Source of the DNA: Sabulitectum sp036743055
Lineage (GTDB): Bacteria; Fermentibacterota; Fermentibacteria; Fermentibacterales; JCC-6
Direction: 5' to 3'
DNA length: 64,000 nucleotides
Assembly: GCA_036743055.1 (NCBI GenBank)
Contig: DAINQE010000007.1
Coordinates: 10,484-74,483, forward strand
Below the pieces are notes generated by a model that had not been told where the DNA came from, made no database searches, and saw only the letters and a program-made list of their open reading frames with translations. This document shows, piece by piece, positions 7,717-16,528 of this stretch. The translations under genes and the position numbers were made by a program. Every line of letters begins with the position of its first letter. Within the stretch, counting starts at the first letter, position 1.

Positions 7717-8334
7717 GTGAAAGGGATCACCATAACAGCGGCGGTGCTGGCAATCGCGTCCATCGCCTCCGGCGTTACCGTAGGGTCGCCTGAGATACCC
7801 AGCATGGACCCGTTCTGCGCGTCTTGAGGCTCCCAGAACCGCTATCAGGTGATAGCGCTTGCCGAAGAGATGCAGGGACCGATGACCATCGGGGAGATCT
7901 CCTGGCAGAGGGCCGGTACTTCTGGTTCTGCACAGGGTTTCTACAATTCCTTCGAGATCTGTTTGGGTCTTGCTGAGATCGATGAGCTCTCAGACAACTA
8001 CGAGAGCAACTATGTCCCGGGGTCAAGGGTCAGGGTTTACTCCACCGCCACCCAGACAATGTCCGCAGATCCAGACCAGTGGATGACCATACAACTTGAT
8101 ACCCCCTTCTTTTACGACGGAACCCATAATCTCCTCGTTGAGATCAAATGGGTCGGCGGCTCCAACATGTTCTTCACCTACATGTGGGAAACCGGTACGA
8201 ACAGGGGGCTAATGAACAAGAACGACGCGGGCAGTCCCACCGGAACACTCTATACCAGGATGTCCAGGCTTATGTTCTCACCGGCCTCCTCACTGGAGCA
8301 GTACACATTCGGGGCTATCAAGGCCCTCTGGTAA
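7717..8334 (+). CDS. Secreted protein with in-frame UGA at codon 37
   Basis: From GTG 7717 (AGGAGG five bases upstream) the frame encodes a signal peptide, KGITITAAVLAIASIASG, then SPEIPSMDPFCAS, a TGA at 7825-7827, and continues in the same frame for 168 more codons to TAA at 8332-8334. The part after the UGA (GSQNRYQVIALAEEM, then a beta-rich domain with NSFEICLGLAEI and YDGTHNLLVEIKW) looks intact and secreted-type, yet without the first part it would have no signal peptide. The UGA could be a TGG-to-TGA mutation or sequencing error (Trp fits PFCAS-W-GSQNRYQ), readthrough, or selenocysteine (it would make a CxxU motif). A 7-bp hairpin follows. UGA is a normal stop elsewhere in the window. 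The function is unknown. Confidence 0.6.
7840..7857 (+). promoter_or_regulatory. Hairpin downstream of in-frame UGA (bSECIS-like)
   Basis: CGCTATC-AGGT-GATAGCG is a perfect 7-bp stem with a 4-base loop. The loop begins 19 bases after the UGA at 7825-7827 and has G as its second base. These values fall inside the ranges described for bacterial selenocysteine insertion elements. It could also be chance. Confidence 0.35.
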
Positions 8335-8342
8335 GACCACTG

Positions 8343-8382
8343 CCCTCCGGGTGAAAAGGCTGTTATCTTTTCAGCCGGAGGG
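8343..8382 (+). promoter_or_regulatory. Inverted repeat enclosing the xdhA ribosome binding site
   Basis: CCCTCCGG (8343-8350) is exactly complementary to CCGGAGGG (8375-8382). The right arm is the ribosome binding site for the ATG at 8387. There is no T-run after the hairpin, so translational masking is a better reading than a terminator for the preceding gene. Confidence 0.5.
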
Positions 8383-8386
8383 TCAG

Positions 8387-9585
8387 ATGATCGAATTCCT
8401 GCTTAATGACAGAACAGTAACTACCGGCTGCCCCGGCGGGATCAGGGTACTCGACTGGCTCAGGAACGAAGCCGGGCTCACCGGAACCAGGGAAGGCTGC
8501 CGGGAGGGCGACTGCGGGGCCTGCACGGTAGTGCTCGGCAGCCTCGAGGACAACGGTATGCGCTACCGTGCCGTGTGCTCATGTCTTCTTCCCCTTTCAG
8601 CGGTCCATCGCAGCCATCTGGTGACTATTGAGGGCATTTCTGCTCCGGGAAAACTTAGTCCTTTCCAGAAGGCCTTTGTCGAAGAATGCGCCTCCCAGTG
8701 CGGCTTCTGTACTCCCGGGATGATCATGAGCCTTACAGGATTCCTCCTGGGGAGCAGGGAACTCACCATTGAGAACGCCATGGAGTCCCTGGACGGCAAC
8801 ATATGCAGATGCACCGGATACGCATCTGTCCGCCGGGCGGTGGAGTCGGTGATGGCAGGTATTCGAGGGGGCAGTGACAGAGTGGCCGCCATGGTGGAAC
8901 AGGGTCACGTACCGGAATACTTCAACGAAGTGCCTTCGATACTGGGGGCCATCGGGGAAAGAAGCGTTACCCGGGGAACGATGCCCGTGGCCGGGGGAAC
9001 CGATGTCTATGTCCACCCCGATGCAGGAGCCTCCGGGGAGGAGCCCTTCTTCATCCAGGCACCGGCGGGGATCAATATTGAGGGAGGGATGGTTCTCGCA
9101 GGCGCAGGAACCACCGTGGAGGAGATACGGGAGTCCCCGGTTTTCAGAGAGCTGTTCCCTGACATCGACGGCTTCCTGGCAAGGGTGGCCTCCACGCAGA
9201 TCAGGTCCCTGGCCACCATCGGCGGGAACATCGTGAACGCCTCCCCCATCGGTGACCTGGCGGTGCTTTTCCTGGCCCTTGGCGCAACCGTCCACACGGG
9301 AAGACGCTCCCTTCCTCTGAAGGAGTTCTACCTGGGATACAAAAAGACAGACCTGGACGAAGGGGAGATCATCGAATCAATCTCTTTTCCGCTGCCCCGG
9401 GAAGGGGCAAGGCTCTCCGCGCTGAAGGTCTGCAAGAGGGAGTACCTGGACATTGCCTCGGTGAACTCCGCAGCCCTGCTGGTTCTCCAGGGGTCATCCG
9501 TTCGCAGCGCTTCACTCTCTGCCGGGGGAGTCTATCCGTATCCACTGTTCCTGGAAGCGGCGTCCTCATTCCTTCAGGGAAGGGA
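8387..9585 (+). CDS. xdhA: Xanthine dehydrogenase small subunit, 2Fe-2S and FAD domains (3' end lost in gap)
   Basis: This subunit carries electrons from the molybdenum site to FAD and NAD+. The N-terminal ferredoxin domain has GCREGDCGACTVVLG and the second cluster CGFCTPGM...GNICRCTGYASVRRAVE. The FAD domain begins near residue 180 with PVAGGTDVYVHP and contains IRSLATIGGNIVNASPIGDL. I choose ATG 8387, preceded by GGAGGG, over the GTG at 8351, whose extra residues do not fit the family. About 400 codons are visible before the gap at 9586; the extreme C-terminus is missing. The large subunit follows, as in standard xdhABC loci. Confidence 0.9.
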
Positions 9586-9685
9586 NNNNNNNNNNNNNNN
9601 NNNNNNNNNNNNNNNNNNNNNNNNNNNNNNNNNNNNNNNNNNNNNNNNNNNNNNNNNNNNNNNNNNNNNNNNNNNNNNNNNNNNN
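9586..9685. other. Scaffold gap (100 N) between xdhA and xdhB
   Basis: The gap hides the end of xdhA and the start of xdhB. The large subunit lacks roughly 140 N-terminal residues compared with the family, so the real gap is probably several hundred bases. The 100 N are nominal. Confidence 0.95.
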
Positions 9686-11597
9686 GGAACGGCCGGTGCT
9701 GGATCCCAGGGAGGCCTTTTCCAGGGGTGAGCTGATCGTTCCCCCAAGGACGATCGGCTGCGGCAACCCGGCGGAGGCACGAAAGCACTCTGCCTTCGTT
9801 GTCTCCGGAACCGCGGAAACAGGGGCCCAGGAACACCTCTATCTGGAAACCCAGAGCGCACTGACGGTGCCGCTGGAAGACGGTGGGCTCAGGATATCCT
9901 CCTCCACCCAGGGACCCTCCTACGTTCAGAGGATCACCGCCCGGGTCCTGGGGATTCCATCCCACATGATACACGTGGAGGTGCCCAGGCTTGGCGGAGC
10001 CTTCGGAGGGAAGGAGGACCAGGCAACCCCCTGGGCGGTGATCAGCGCCCTTGGGGCTTTCGTCACAGGGAAGCCCGTAAAGCTTATCCTTTCCAGGCAC
10101 CAGGACCTTGTGTGCACAGGGAAGAGACACCCCTACACCAGCGACTACACCATGGGTCTCGACGAGAACGGCCTGATCGTAAGCTGGGAGGTTGACTACT
10201 TCCAGGACAGCGGAGCGGCTGGGGACCTTTCCACCGCGGTGATGGAAAGAACCCTCTTCCACGCAACGGGGAGCTACTTCGTGCCGAATGTCAGGGCAAC
10301 CGGCTACTGCTGCCGCACCAATGTGCCCCCGAACACCGCCTTCAGGGGGTTCGGCGGACCCCAGGCCATGTTCGTAATGGAAGCAGCCATTCGCAAAGCG
10401 TCTTCCGTGACCGGAATACCCGTTCACATCCTGCAGGAAAGGAACCTCCTGAAACCCGGGGATCGCTTCCCCTACGGCATGACATACAGGGCCGAGGAGG
10501 TAAGGGATTCATGGAAGCTCTGCAGTGAAAGGATGGGGCTGGACGATGCTTTGCACAGAGCGGAGCGGTTCAACGCAGCCGGAGGAAGGATGCGCAGGGG
10601 AGTCTCCATGATGCCTGTGTGCTTCGGGATCTCCTTCACCACCACCTTCCTGAACCAGGCCAGCGCCCTTGTCCATGTATACACCGACGGGAGCGTGGGC
10701 ATATCCACAGGCGCAGTGGAAATGGGCCAGGGGGTAAACTCCAGGATAAGGCAGGCGGCGGCCATGGTGCTGGGAATACCCGTAACCCTCACAAGGATCG
10801 AGGCCACCAGCACAACCAGGAACGCCAACACCTCCCCCACCGCAGCCAGCTCCGGCGCGGACATGAATGGTAACGCCACTACCATGGCATGCGGGGAGAT
10901 ACTCACGCGCATGCTCAGGAGCGCCGCTGAGAGGATGGGGGTTCCAGAGGAAGCTCTGACCGTGGAAAAGGGAAGACTTCTTGTAAACGGCGAAGATACC
11001 GGGACGGGCTGGAAAGATCTTGTCGCCGAGACCTATAGGAGCCGGATAAGCCTTTCAAGCCATGCACACTACGCAACACCGGGAATACACTTCGACGGTG
11101 AGACCGGCAAGGGAGAACCCTTCGCCTACCATGTTGCGGGCACGGCCCTTACCGAAGCCACGGTGGACACCCTGCTGGGTACCTATACGGTCGACAGCGT
11201 AAAGATCGTCCATTGCGGAGGCAGTCAGCTGGACCCTGTGATAGACCTGGGCCAGGTGGAGGGAGGTCTTGTCCAGGGAATCGGATGGGTCACCATGGAA
11301 GAGGTGGCCAGGGATGCGGAAACCGGCAGGCTCCTGGCGGACGCCCTGGCAACTTACAAGGTGCCTCAGATAGGGTCCATACCGGAAATGACCGTGGTCT
11401 TCGCTCCGGGAGAAACACTTCCGCCGGGGGTTGGGCTGATGGGCTCGAAGGCCGTGGGAGAGCCGCCCTTCATGTACGGTATAGGCGCCTGGTTCGCAAT
11501 TGCGGACGCCATGGGCGTTCCCATGGAGCACACGGCGCCCCTGACGCCTGAGAGGGTGCTCATGGCACTCAGTGCCGGGAAAGGGAGCAGGGGCTGA
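9686..11597 (+). CDS. xdhB: Xanthine dehydrogenase molybdenum-binding large subunit (5' end lost in gap)
   Basis: This is the molybdopterin subunit that hydroxylates hypoxanthine or xanthine. Residues equivalent to the purine-contacting and catalytic ones of mammalian XDH are present: Glu in GGAFGGKEDQ, Arg in NTAFRGFGGPQ, and the catalytic Glu in GSKAVGEPPF near the C-terminus, plus GAVEMGQGVNS. This points to true xanthine dehydrogenase rather than CO dehydrogenase or aldehyde oxidase. The frame is open from the gap edge (ERPVLDPREAF), so the visible 636 codons lack the first part of the subunit. Its TGA is followed without a gap by a small membrane-protein gene. Confidence 0.92.
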
Positions 11598-12052
11598 GGC
11601 TGCGATCCGACATTCTGAAGGGGCTGGTGATCTACGCCGCGGGAGATACGGCCGCAGCCCTTTTTACATGCGGTTTCTCCCTGTGGAGGATGCTGGGTGT
11701 AATGGCGGTGGGAGGGCTGATATACTCCTTCGAGGTTCCCGCATGGTTCAGGTGGATAAACGGAAGGTATTCCGGGATCCCCAGGGCTGCCATGGCCGTT
11801 CTCTATTTCAACCCTCTCTGGATAACCAGGCACCTCGCGTTCATATGCCTGTTCTCACGGGATTTCTCCGGGATTTCCCCTGTCCTGGCTGCGGTGGCCC
11901 TGAAGGGGTTCGCGGTTAACCTTCCGGTGGTGTTCGTGGTGAATTATCTTATTCAGAATTCCATCCCCCTCAAGTGGAGGTTCTTTTCCAGTGCTGTGTT
12001 CTCCTCTCTCATGGCGGTCTATTATCCTCTCTGCCGGGTGCTGTTCAAGTGA
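11594..12052 (+). CDS. Small multi-pass membrane protein inside the xdh locus
   Basis: A protein of about 141-152 residues with three to four hydrophobic segments, containing IYAAGDTAAALF, RMLGVMAVGGLIYSFEVPAW and LYFNPLWITRHLAF. The layout and a GD motif in the first helix faintly resemble Mpv17/PMP22 proteins, but I would not assign it. The start is uncertain. CTG 11594 would overlap the xdhB stop (CTGA) like its neighbours and adds a plausible amphipathic start; GTG 11627 is the first standard start. The stop overlaps the GTG of xdhC. Its position between xdhB and xdhC is unusual. Confidence 0.6.
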   Translation: MRLRSDILKGLVIYAAGDTAAALFTCGFSLWRMLGVMAVGGLIYSFEVPAWFRWINGRYSGIPRAAMAVLYFNPLWITRHLAFICLFSRDFSGISPVLAAVALKGFAVNLPVVFVVNYLIQNSIPLKWRFFSSAVFSSLMAVYYPLCRVLFK

Positions 12053-12954
12053 AACTGCTTGATCTCTACAGCCGGAAAAGGTCCATCCTCTGTGTTGTGG
12101 CGGAAACTTCCGGAAGCTGTCCGGGGAAAACCGGTTTCAAGATGGCGGTGCCCGATAAGGACATTCCGAAGGGTTCCATAGGAGGCGGTGAGATGGAACG
12201 CCTGGTCATCGAGCAGGCACAGGAGATGCTGAAGGAGAACGCTTCCACTCCCCTGATCAGGACCTTCCGCCACAGTCCCGACGCTGATCCGGATCAGGGT
12301 ACAGGCATGATATGCTCCGGTTCTCAGAGGATAATCCTGGTTCCCCATCCCCCTGCTAATGCCCTTACCAATGAAACGAGATCATTCAGGATCTCTCCAG
12401 CCGGACTGGAGTTCCTGACCTCCCCCTGGGAGAAGGAAGGTTTCACAGGAAGTAAGGATTACTGGGAGTACCGGGAGAATCTGAAGCTCCCTCCAGTGGT
12501 CTGCATTTTCGGCGGAGGTCACTGCAGCAGGGCCCTTACCCCCATTCTCGCAAGCCTGGGCATGAGGGCCGTCATACTTGATGACAGGGAAGGGCTCCAT
12601 ACCATGGAAGAGAACGAAGACGCCTGGCAGCGGATCACCATGGACTATTCCCAGGCTGCATCCATCGTTCCGGACAACGGACAGGGGCTGGTGGTGATAA
12701 TGACCGATTCTCACGTTCACGATGCCCGTGTGCTGGAACTGATGCTTCCGCTGAACCTGAGATATCTGGGCATGATGGCCAGCCGATCCACAGCGGACCA
12801 CGTGCTGAAGGAGATGGAGATGAAGGGATTCACACGGGAAGCCCTTTCCAGGGTTCACACCCCTGTGGGCATACCCATAGGAAGCCATACCCCTGCGGAA
12901 ATAGCGGTGAGCATAGCCGCGGAGATAATACGGGAGCTTAACTCGGGCAGCTGA
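12049..12954 (+). CDS. xdhC: XdhC/CoxI family molybdenum-cofactor insertion protein
   Basis: A 301-residue chaperone that binds molybdopterin, helps sulfurate it and hands it to xanthine dehydrogenase. The N-terminal XdhC domain has VVAETSGSCPGKTGFKM and GSIGGGEMERLV. The C-terminal Rossmann domain has VVCIFGGGHCSRALTPIL near residue 150 and the family ending HTPVGIPIGSHTPAEIAVSI. The start is GTG 12049, overlapping the membrane-protein stop (GTGA). The stop TGA directly abuts the stop of the convergent rRNA methyltransferase gene. Confidence 0.9.
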   Translation: MKLLDLYSRKRSILCVVAETSGSCPGKTGFKMAVPDKDIPKGSIGGGEMERLVIEQAQEMLKENASTPLIRTFRHSPDADPDQGTGMICSGSQRIILVPHPPANALTNETRSFRISPAGLEFLTSPWEKEGFTGSKDYWEYRENLKLPPVVCIFGGGHCSRALTPILASLGMRAVILDDREGLHTMEENEDAWQRITMDYSQAASIVPDNGQGLVVIMTDSHVHDARVLELMLPLNLRYLGMMASRSTADHVLKEMEMKGFTREALSRVHTPVGIPIGSHTPAEIAVSIAAEIIRELNSGS

Positions 12955-12961
12955 TCAGCTG
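12948..12961. repeat. 14-bp perfect palindrome at abutting convergent stop codons
   Basis: CAGCTGATCAGCTG is its own reverse complement. Its centre TGATCA contains both the xdhC stop (TGA, plus strand) and the stop of the minus-strand methyltransferase, with no base between the genes. Confidence 0.8.
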
Positions 12962-14163
12962 ATTTGCCCTGTCTTCCTCCAGGCTGCGGCGAAGAGGCCG
13001 TCGATCCCGGCATCCGGCGGGAAGTAGGAAAGTGTGCCGTTCCCGTCCACCAGCTCGGAGGGGCCGGGGAAGGGTATCCTGGTAAATTCCCCGTGGGAAG
13101 ACTCGAATCGCTGCACCACCTCCATGTTCTCCTCCGGTTCCAGGCTGCATGTGGAGTAGACCAGGCATCCCCCGGGGGCAACCGCCAGCGAAGCGTTTTG
13201 CAGTATGCTGCCCTGTATCCCGGCCATGGTCGATGACAGCTCAGGCGTCCAGTTCCAGCGGGCGTCATACCTTCTCCTGTAGACACCTGTGTTGGAGCAT
13301 GGGGCGTCCACCACCACCTTCTGGAAAAGGGTGGAGAATGGAAGAGCCTCAACTTCGGCGATCAGGGGCAGGCTATCCTCCCAATGGAGTCTCCTGCAGT
13401 TCTCACCCCAGCGCTTCATCCTTCTGAGGCTGGGGTCCATGGAGAAGACAGGCCCCTTCCGCTGAAGGTGGGCGGTCTTCCCGCCGGGGGCTGCTCCGAT
13501 CTCCAGGACCGGGGAGCCCGGGAGATCAGCCATCCCCCTGCCCACGATCGCAGCGGATTCATCCTGAAGGTAAAAACCCTCCGGGGGCGAGAATACGCCC
13601 TTCCTGGGAATGGTCCCATATTCCTCCAGGAACCTCCCCCTCTGAAAGCCTTCGGGTCTGCCGCCGAAGGCATAGCCCCCCAGTTCAGGGGCCGTGTTGT
13701 TCCATTCCAGGAGCCTGCGCGTTCTCTCCTCGCCAAAGATGGACAGCCATCCCTCCACCAGGACCTTCGGATGGGAGTAGCGGATATGAAGGGGCAGCTC
13801 CGGCTCGTCGGAATGGGCGGCAACCTTCCTGAGAACGGCGTTAACCAGCCCCATGGTCTTCCTGCGGCCATGGGCGTCCACCGTTGCGGAAACCGCCGCG
13901 TGGGAAGGGACCCTCATCACCAGAAGCTGTGCAGCACCGGCCCGCAGGGCTGCCAGGACATCCGGATCGAGCCTGTTCAGGGGAGTTTTCGAATACCTGC
14001 CGATGACATGGTCGAGGTAGCCTTTCCATACAACGGCTTCCCTGTGGATACGCTGGGCCAGGGCGGCGTCGGATGGAGGAAGGGGGAGCCTCTCCCGGCT
14101 CCCCCTGAGAAGAAGTATCGCCTGTCTTCTGGAATCACATCCCCTACTGGACGTTCTCAACAC
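12955..14163 (-). CDS. rsmB: RsmB-type rRNA (cytosine-5) methyltransferase
   Basis: A 402-residue two-domain enzyme: an NusB-like RNA-binding N-terminus (with AVSATVDAHGRRKTMGLVNAVLR near residue 90) and a SAM-dependent RsmB/NOP2 domain. The SAM motif is VLEIGAAPGGKTAHLQ. The catalytic cysteines are in VVVDAPCSNTGVYRRR (motif IV) and YSTCSLEPEENMEVV (motif VI). It methylates a cytosine in 16S rRNA, C967 in E. coli numbering. The start is GTG 14163, inside the end of the upstream NifU-like gene (20-base overlap), so the two are co-translated. Confidence 0.9.
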   Translation of the reverse strand: MLRTSSRGCDSRRQAILLLRGSRERLPLPPSDAALAQRIHREAVVWKGYLDHVIGRYSKTPLNRLDPDVLAALRAGAAQLLVMRVPSHAAVSATVDAHGRRKTMGLVNAVLRKVAAHSDEPELPLHIRYSHPKVLVEGWLSIFGEERTRRLLEWNNTAPELGGYAFGGRPEGFQRGRFLEEYGTIPRKGVFSPPEGFYLQDESAAIVGRGMADLPGSPVLEIGAAPGGKTAHLQRKGPVFSMDPSLRRMKRWGENCRRLHWEDSLPLIAEVEALPFSTLFQKVVVDAPCSNTGVYRRRYDARWNWTPELSSTMAGIQGSILQNASLAVAPGGCLVYSTCSLEPEENMEVVQRFESSHGEFTRIPFPGPSELVDGNGTLSYFPPDAGIDGLFAAAWRKTGQIS

Positions 14164-14386
14164 GCTCCATGTCCGGGAAGTACTTCTTCAGGGTCTTCTC
14201 AACTCCGAACTGAAGGGTCATGGTGGCGAAGGCGCATCCTGAGCATGAGCCCTGCAGCCTTACCTGAACCACTTTGTCCTTCAGTGCCACGAACTCTATG
14301 TCTCCGCCGTCGGCCTGGAGCATGGGACGAACCTCTTCCAGTTTCGCCTTCACGTTCTCTTCGTTGAACTCCAGCGTTTCACTCAT
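14144..14386 (-). CDS. NifU-like iron-sulfur scaffold/carrier protein
   Basis: An 80-residue protein consisting only of the NifU C-terminal (Nfu) domain. It has the conserved VRPMLQADGGDIEFV and a CxxC, GSCSGCAFATMTLQ, that would bind a 4Fe-4S cluster at a dimer interface. It presumably delivers clusters to apo-proteins. The gene lies between the membrane pyrophosphatase, from whose start it is remote, and rsmB, which it overlaps. The ribosome binding site (AAGGAA on the minus strand) is close to the ATG. Confidence 0.88.
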   Translation of the reverse strand: MSETLEFNEENVKAKLEEVRPMLQADGGDIEFVALKDKVVQVRLQGSCSGCAFATMTLQFGVEKTLKKYFPDMERVENVQ

Positions 14387-14410
14387 CTCTAATTCCTTTC
14401 CAGGTCAGCG

Positions 14411-16489
14411 TCAGGCCAGTTGCACCTGAGCCAGAACCAGGGCCACCACGGTCATCAGCTTGATCAGGATGTTGAGTGCGGGCCCGCTTGTGTCCTTGAA
14501 CGGGTCTCCCACGGTATCACCCATGACTGCGGCGTCATGGGATGGAGAGCCTTTACCGCCCATATGTCCCTCTTCTATGTACTTCTTCGCGTTGTCCCAG
14601 GCCCCCCCGCTGTTGGACATGAAGATAGCCAGGAGGACCCCGGTGACTATGGATCCGGCGAGAAGACCTCCCAGGGTCTCCGGGCCGTGTTCGCCGAAGG
14701 CGAAGAATACTATCACCGGAACGGCCACGGCCATGATCCCGGGAAGGATCATCTCGTGAAGCGCTCCTCTGGTGGCGATGTCCACGCACTTCTCGGTCTC
14801 AGGCTTCGCGGTTCCCTCCATGAGCCCGGCGATGTCCCTGAACTGCCTTCTGACCTCCTGGACCATTTTCATCGCTGTCTTGCCCACGGCGCGGAGAGTA
14901 ATGGAGGCGAAGATGAAGGGAAGGAGCCCGCCGATCAGGAGACCCGCGACCACATTGGGGCTCAGTATGTTGATGGTGAAAAGATCGGTGACCTCGGCGT
15001 ATGCCGTGAAGAGCGCCAGTGAGGTCAGGGCGGCGGAACCGATGGCGAAGCCCTTGCCCATGGCGGCTGTGGTGTTGCCCAGGGCATCGAGTTTGTCGGT
15101 CCTTCCCCTTACTTCCCTGGGAAGACCGGCCATCTCCGCGATACCTCCGGCATTGTCTGCCACAGGTCCGTAGGCGTCCACGGACATGGTCATCCCAACG
15201 TTCATCAGCATGCCCAGGGCAGCTATGGCTATTCCGTACAGCCCTGCGAAATGATGGCTGACAAGGATGGCGGCGGCAATGAGTATCATCGGAGCCGCGG
15301 CGGACTCCATTCCCACGGCTATGCCTTCGATTATCGTGGTGGCCGGCCCGGTGGCGGTTGACCTGGCGATCTTGCGTACCGGCCCCGCGCTGGTGTAGTA
15401 CTCGGTGATCAGCCCTATCGCCGTTCCTGCAACCACCCCGGCGGTAATCGCCCAGAAAACTCCCATGCTTATGGAGAGGGCATCCACCATCCACAGTGAG
15501 GCCAGTATGGAAAGAATGGCGCTCACGAAAGTACCGTTCCTGAGGACCTGATCCGGGGAGCCCTTCTTGAAGAGCTTCACGTAGAATGCCCCGAAAAGGC
15601 TCGCCAGGGTCCCCATTGCGGCCAGGATAAGGGGAAGGGCGATCAGGGAGGTGCGGCCCAGGTGCTCAATACCTTCACCGCGGAAAATGAAGGAAAGGTC
15701 TGCGGTATCCATTCCGAAGGCCAGCACCATGGCCGCTATAATGCACCCTACGAAGGATTCGAAAAGGTCGGCGCCCATGCCGGCCACGTCCCCAACGTTG
15801 TCTCCCACGTTGTCGGCGATGACCGCGGGGTTCCTGGGATCGTCCTCGGGAATCCCGGCTTCCACCTTGCCCACAAGGTCGGCACCCACATCAGCGCTCT
15901 TGGTGAATATCCCTCCACCGACCCTGGCGAAGAGGGCGATGCTGCTTGCCCCCATACCGAAACCGGCTATGCTGGTGAGATCAACGCCGGGAAGCCCCAG
16001 GAAACCCTGGAGGAAGTTCCTGACCGTTTCCACTTCATGAAAGGCGAGATAGAAGATGGAGACGCCCAGAAGCCCCAGGGAGGCAACGGCGAAACCCATC
16101 ACGCTGCCGCTTCCGAAGGCTGCTGAGAGTGCTTCTCCAAGGCCTGTTCTGGCTGCGTTGGTCGTTCTCACGTTGCCCATGGTGGCAGCCCGCATACCGG
16201 CAAAACCCGCGAGCATGCTGAAAAGGGCACCGGCGATGAAGGCCAGAGACGTCGCCCTGTTCACGCCGAAGAAGAGGAGAACCGCGACCAGCGCCACGAA
16301 AACGGAGAGTATCCTGTACTGGGTCTTGAGGTATGTCATTGCGCCTGAGCGTACCATGGCGGCGAGCTCCGCCATTTTCTCAGTGCCCTCGGGCATCCTC
16401 TTCACTGACCTGTAAATAAGCCAGGCTACGATTCCCGTTCCCGCCGCAACCAGCGGAGCAAAGGTGGTGATGATCGTATTGAAATTCAA
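14411..16489 (-). CDS. hppA: Membrane-bound ion-translocating pyrophosphatase
   Basis: A 692-residue integral membrane enzyme with about 16 helices that hydrolyses PPi to pump H+ or Na+. The substrate motif GGGIFTKSADVGADLVGK and EAGIPEDDPRNPAVIADNVG are intact, as is DNVGDVAGMGADLFES. GNTTAAMGKG has Ala where K+-independent enzymes have Lys, which predicts the K+-dependent class. I place the start at TTG 16489 because GGAGG lies five bases upstream; GTG 16501 is the alternative. Which ion is pumped cannot be told by eye. Its stop lies 24 bases from the NifU-like gene downstream. Confidence 0.93.
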   Translation of the reverse strand: MNFNTIITTFAPLVAAGTGIVAWLIYRSVKRMPEGTEKMAELAAMVRSGAMTYLKTQYRILSVFVALVAVLLFFGVNRATSLAFIAGALFSMLAGFAGMRAATMGNVRTTNAARTGLGEALSAAFGSGSVMGFAVASLGLLGVSIFYLAFHEVETVRNFLQGFLGLPGVDLTSIAGFGMGASSIALFARVGGGIFTKSADVGADLVGKVEAGIPEDDPRNPAVIADNVGDNVGDVAGMGADLFESFVGCIIAAMVLAFGMDTADLSFIFRGEGIEHLGRTSLIALPLILAAMGTLASLFGAFYVKLFKKGSPDQVLRNGTFVSAILSILASLWMVDALSISMGVFWAITAGVVAGTAIGLITEYYTSAGPVRKIARSTATGPATTIIEGIAVGMESAAAPMILIAAAILVSHHFAGLYGIAIAALGMLMNVGMTMSVDAYGPVADNAGGIAEMAGLPREVRGRTDKLDALGNTTAAMGKGFAIGSAALTSLALFTAYAEVTDLFTINILSPNVVAGLLIGGLLPFIFASITLRAVGKTAMKMVQEVRRQFRDIAGLMEGTAKPETEKCVDIATRGALHEMILPGIMAVAVPVIVFFAFGEHGPETLGGLLAGSIVTGVLLAIFMSNSGGAWDNAKKYIEEGHMGGKGSPSHDAAVMGDTVGDPFKDTSGPALNILIKLMTVVALVLAQVQLA

Positions 16490-16528
16490 AACAGCCTCCA
16501 CAGACTTCTGTTTAACTACGCCGGTCGA

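Noticed and set aside
7849..8334. Independent gene starting at GTG 7849
   Set aside because: It has no ribosome binding site, and the product would lack a signal peptide although the domain is of secreted type. The true start signals are at 7717.
8351..8386. Upstream GTG start for xdhA
   Set aside because: The 12 extra residues do not match the family, while ATG 8387 has a GGAGGG site. The GTG lies inside the hairpin loop.
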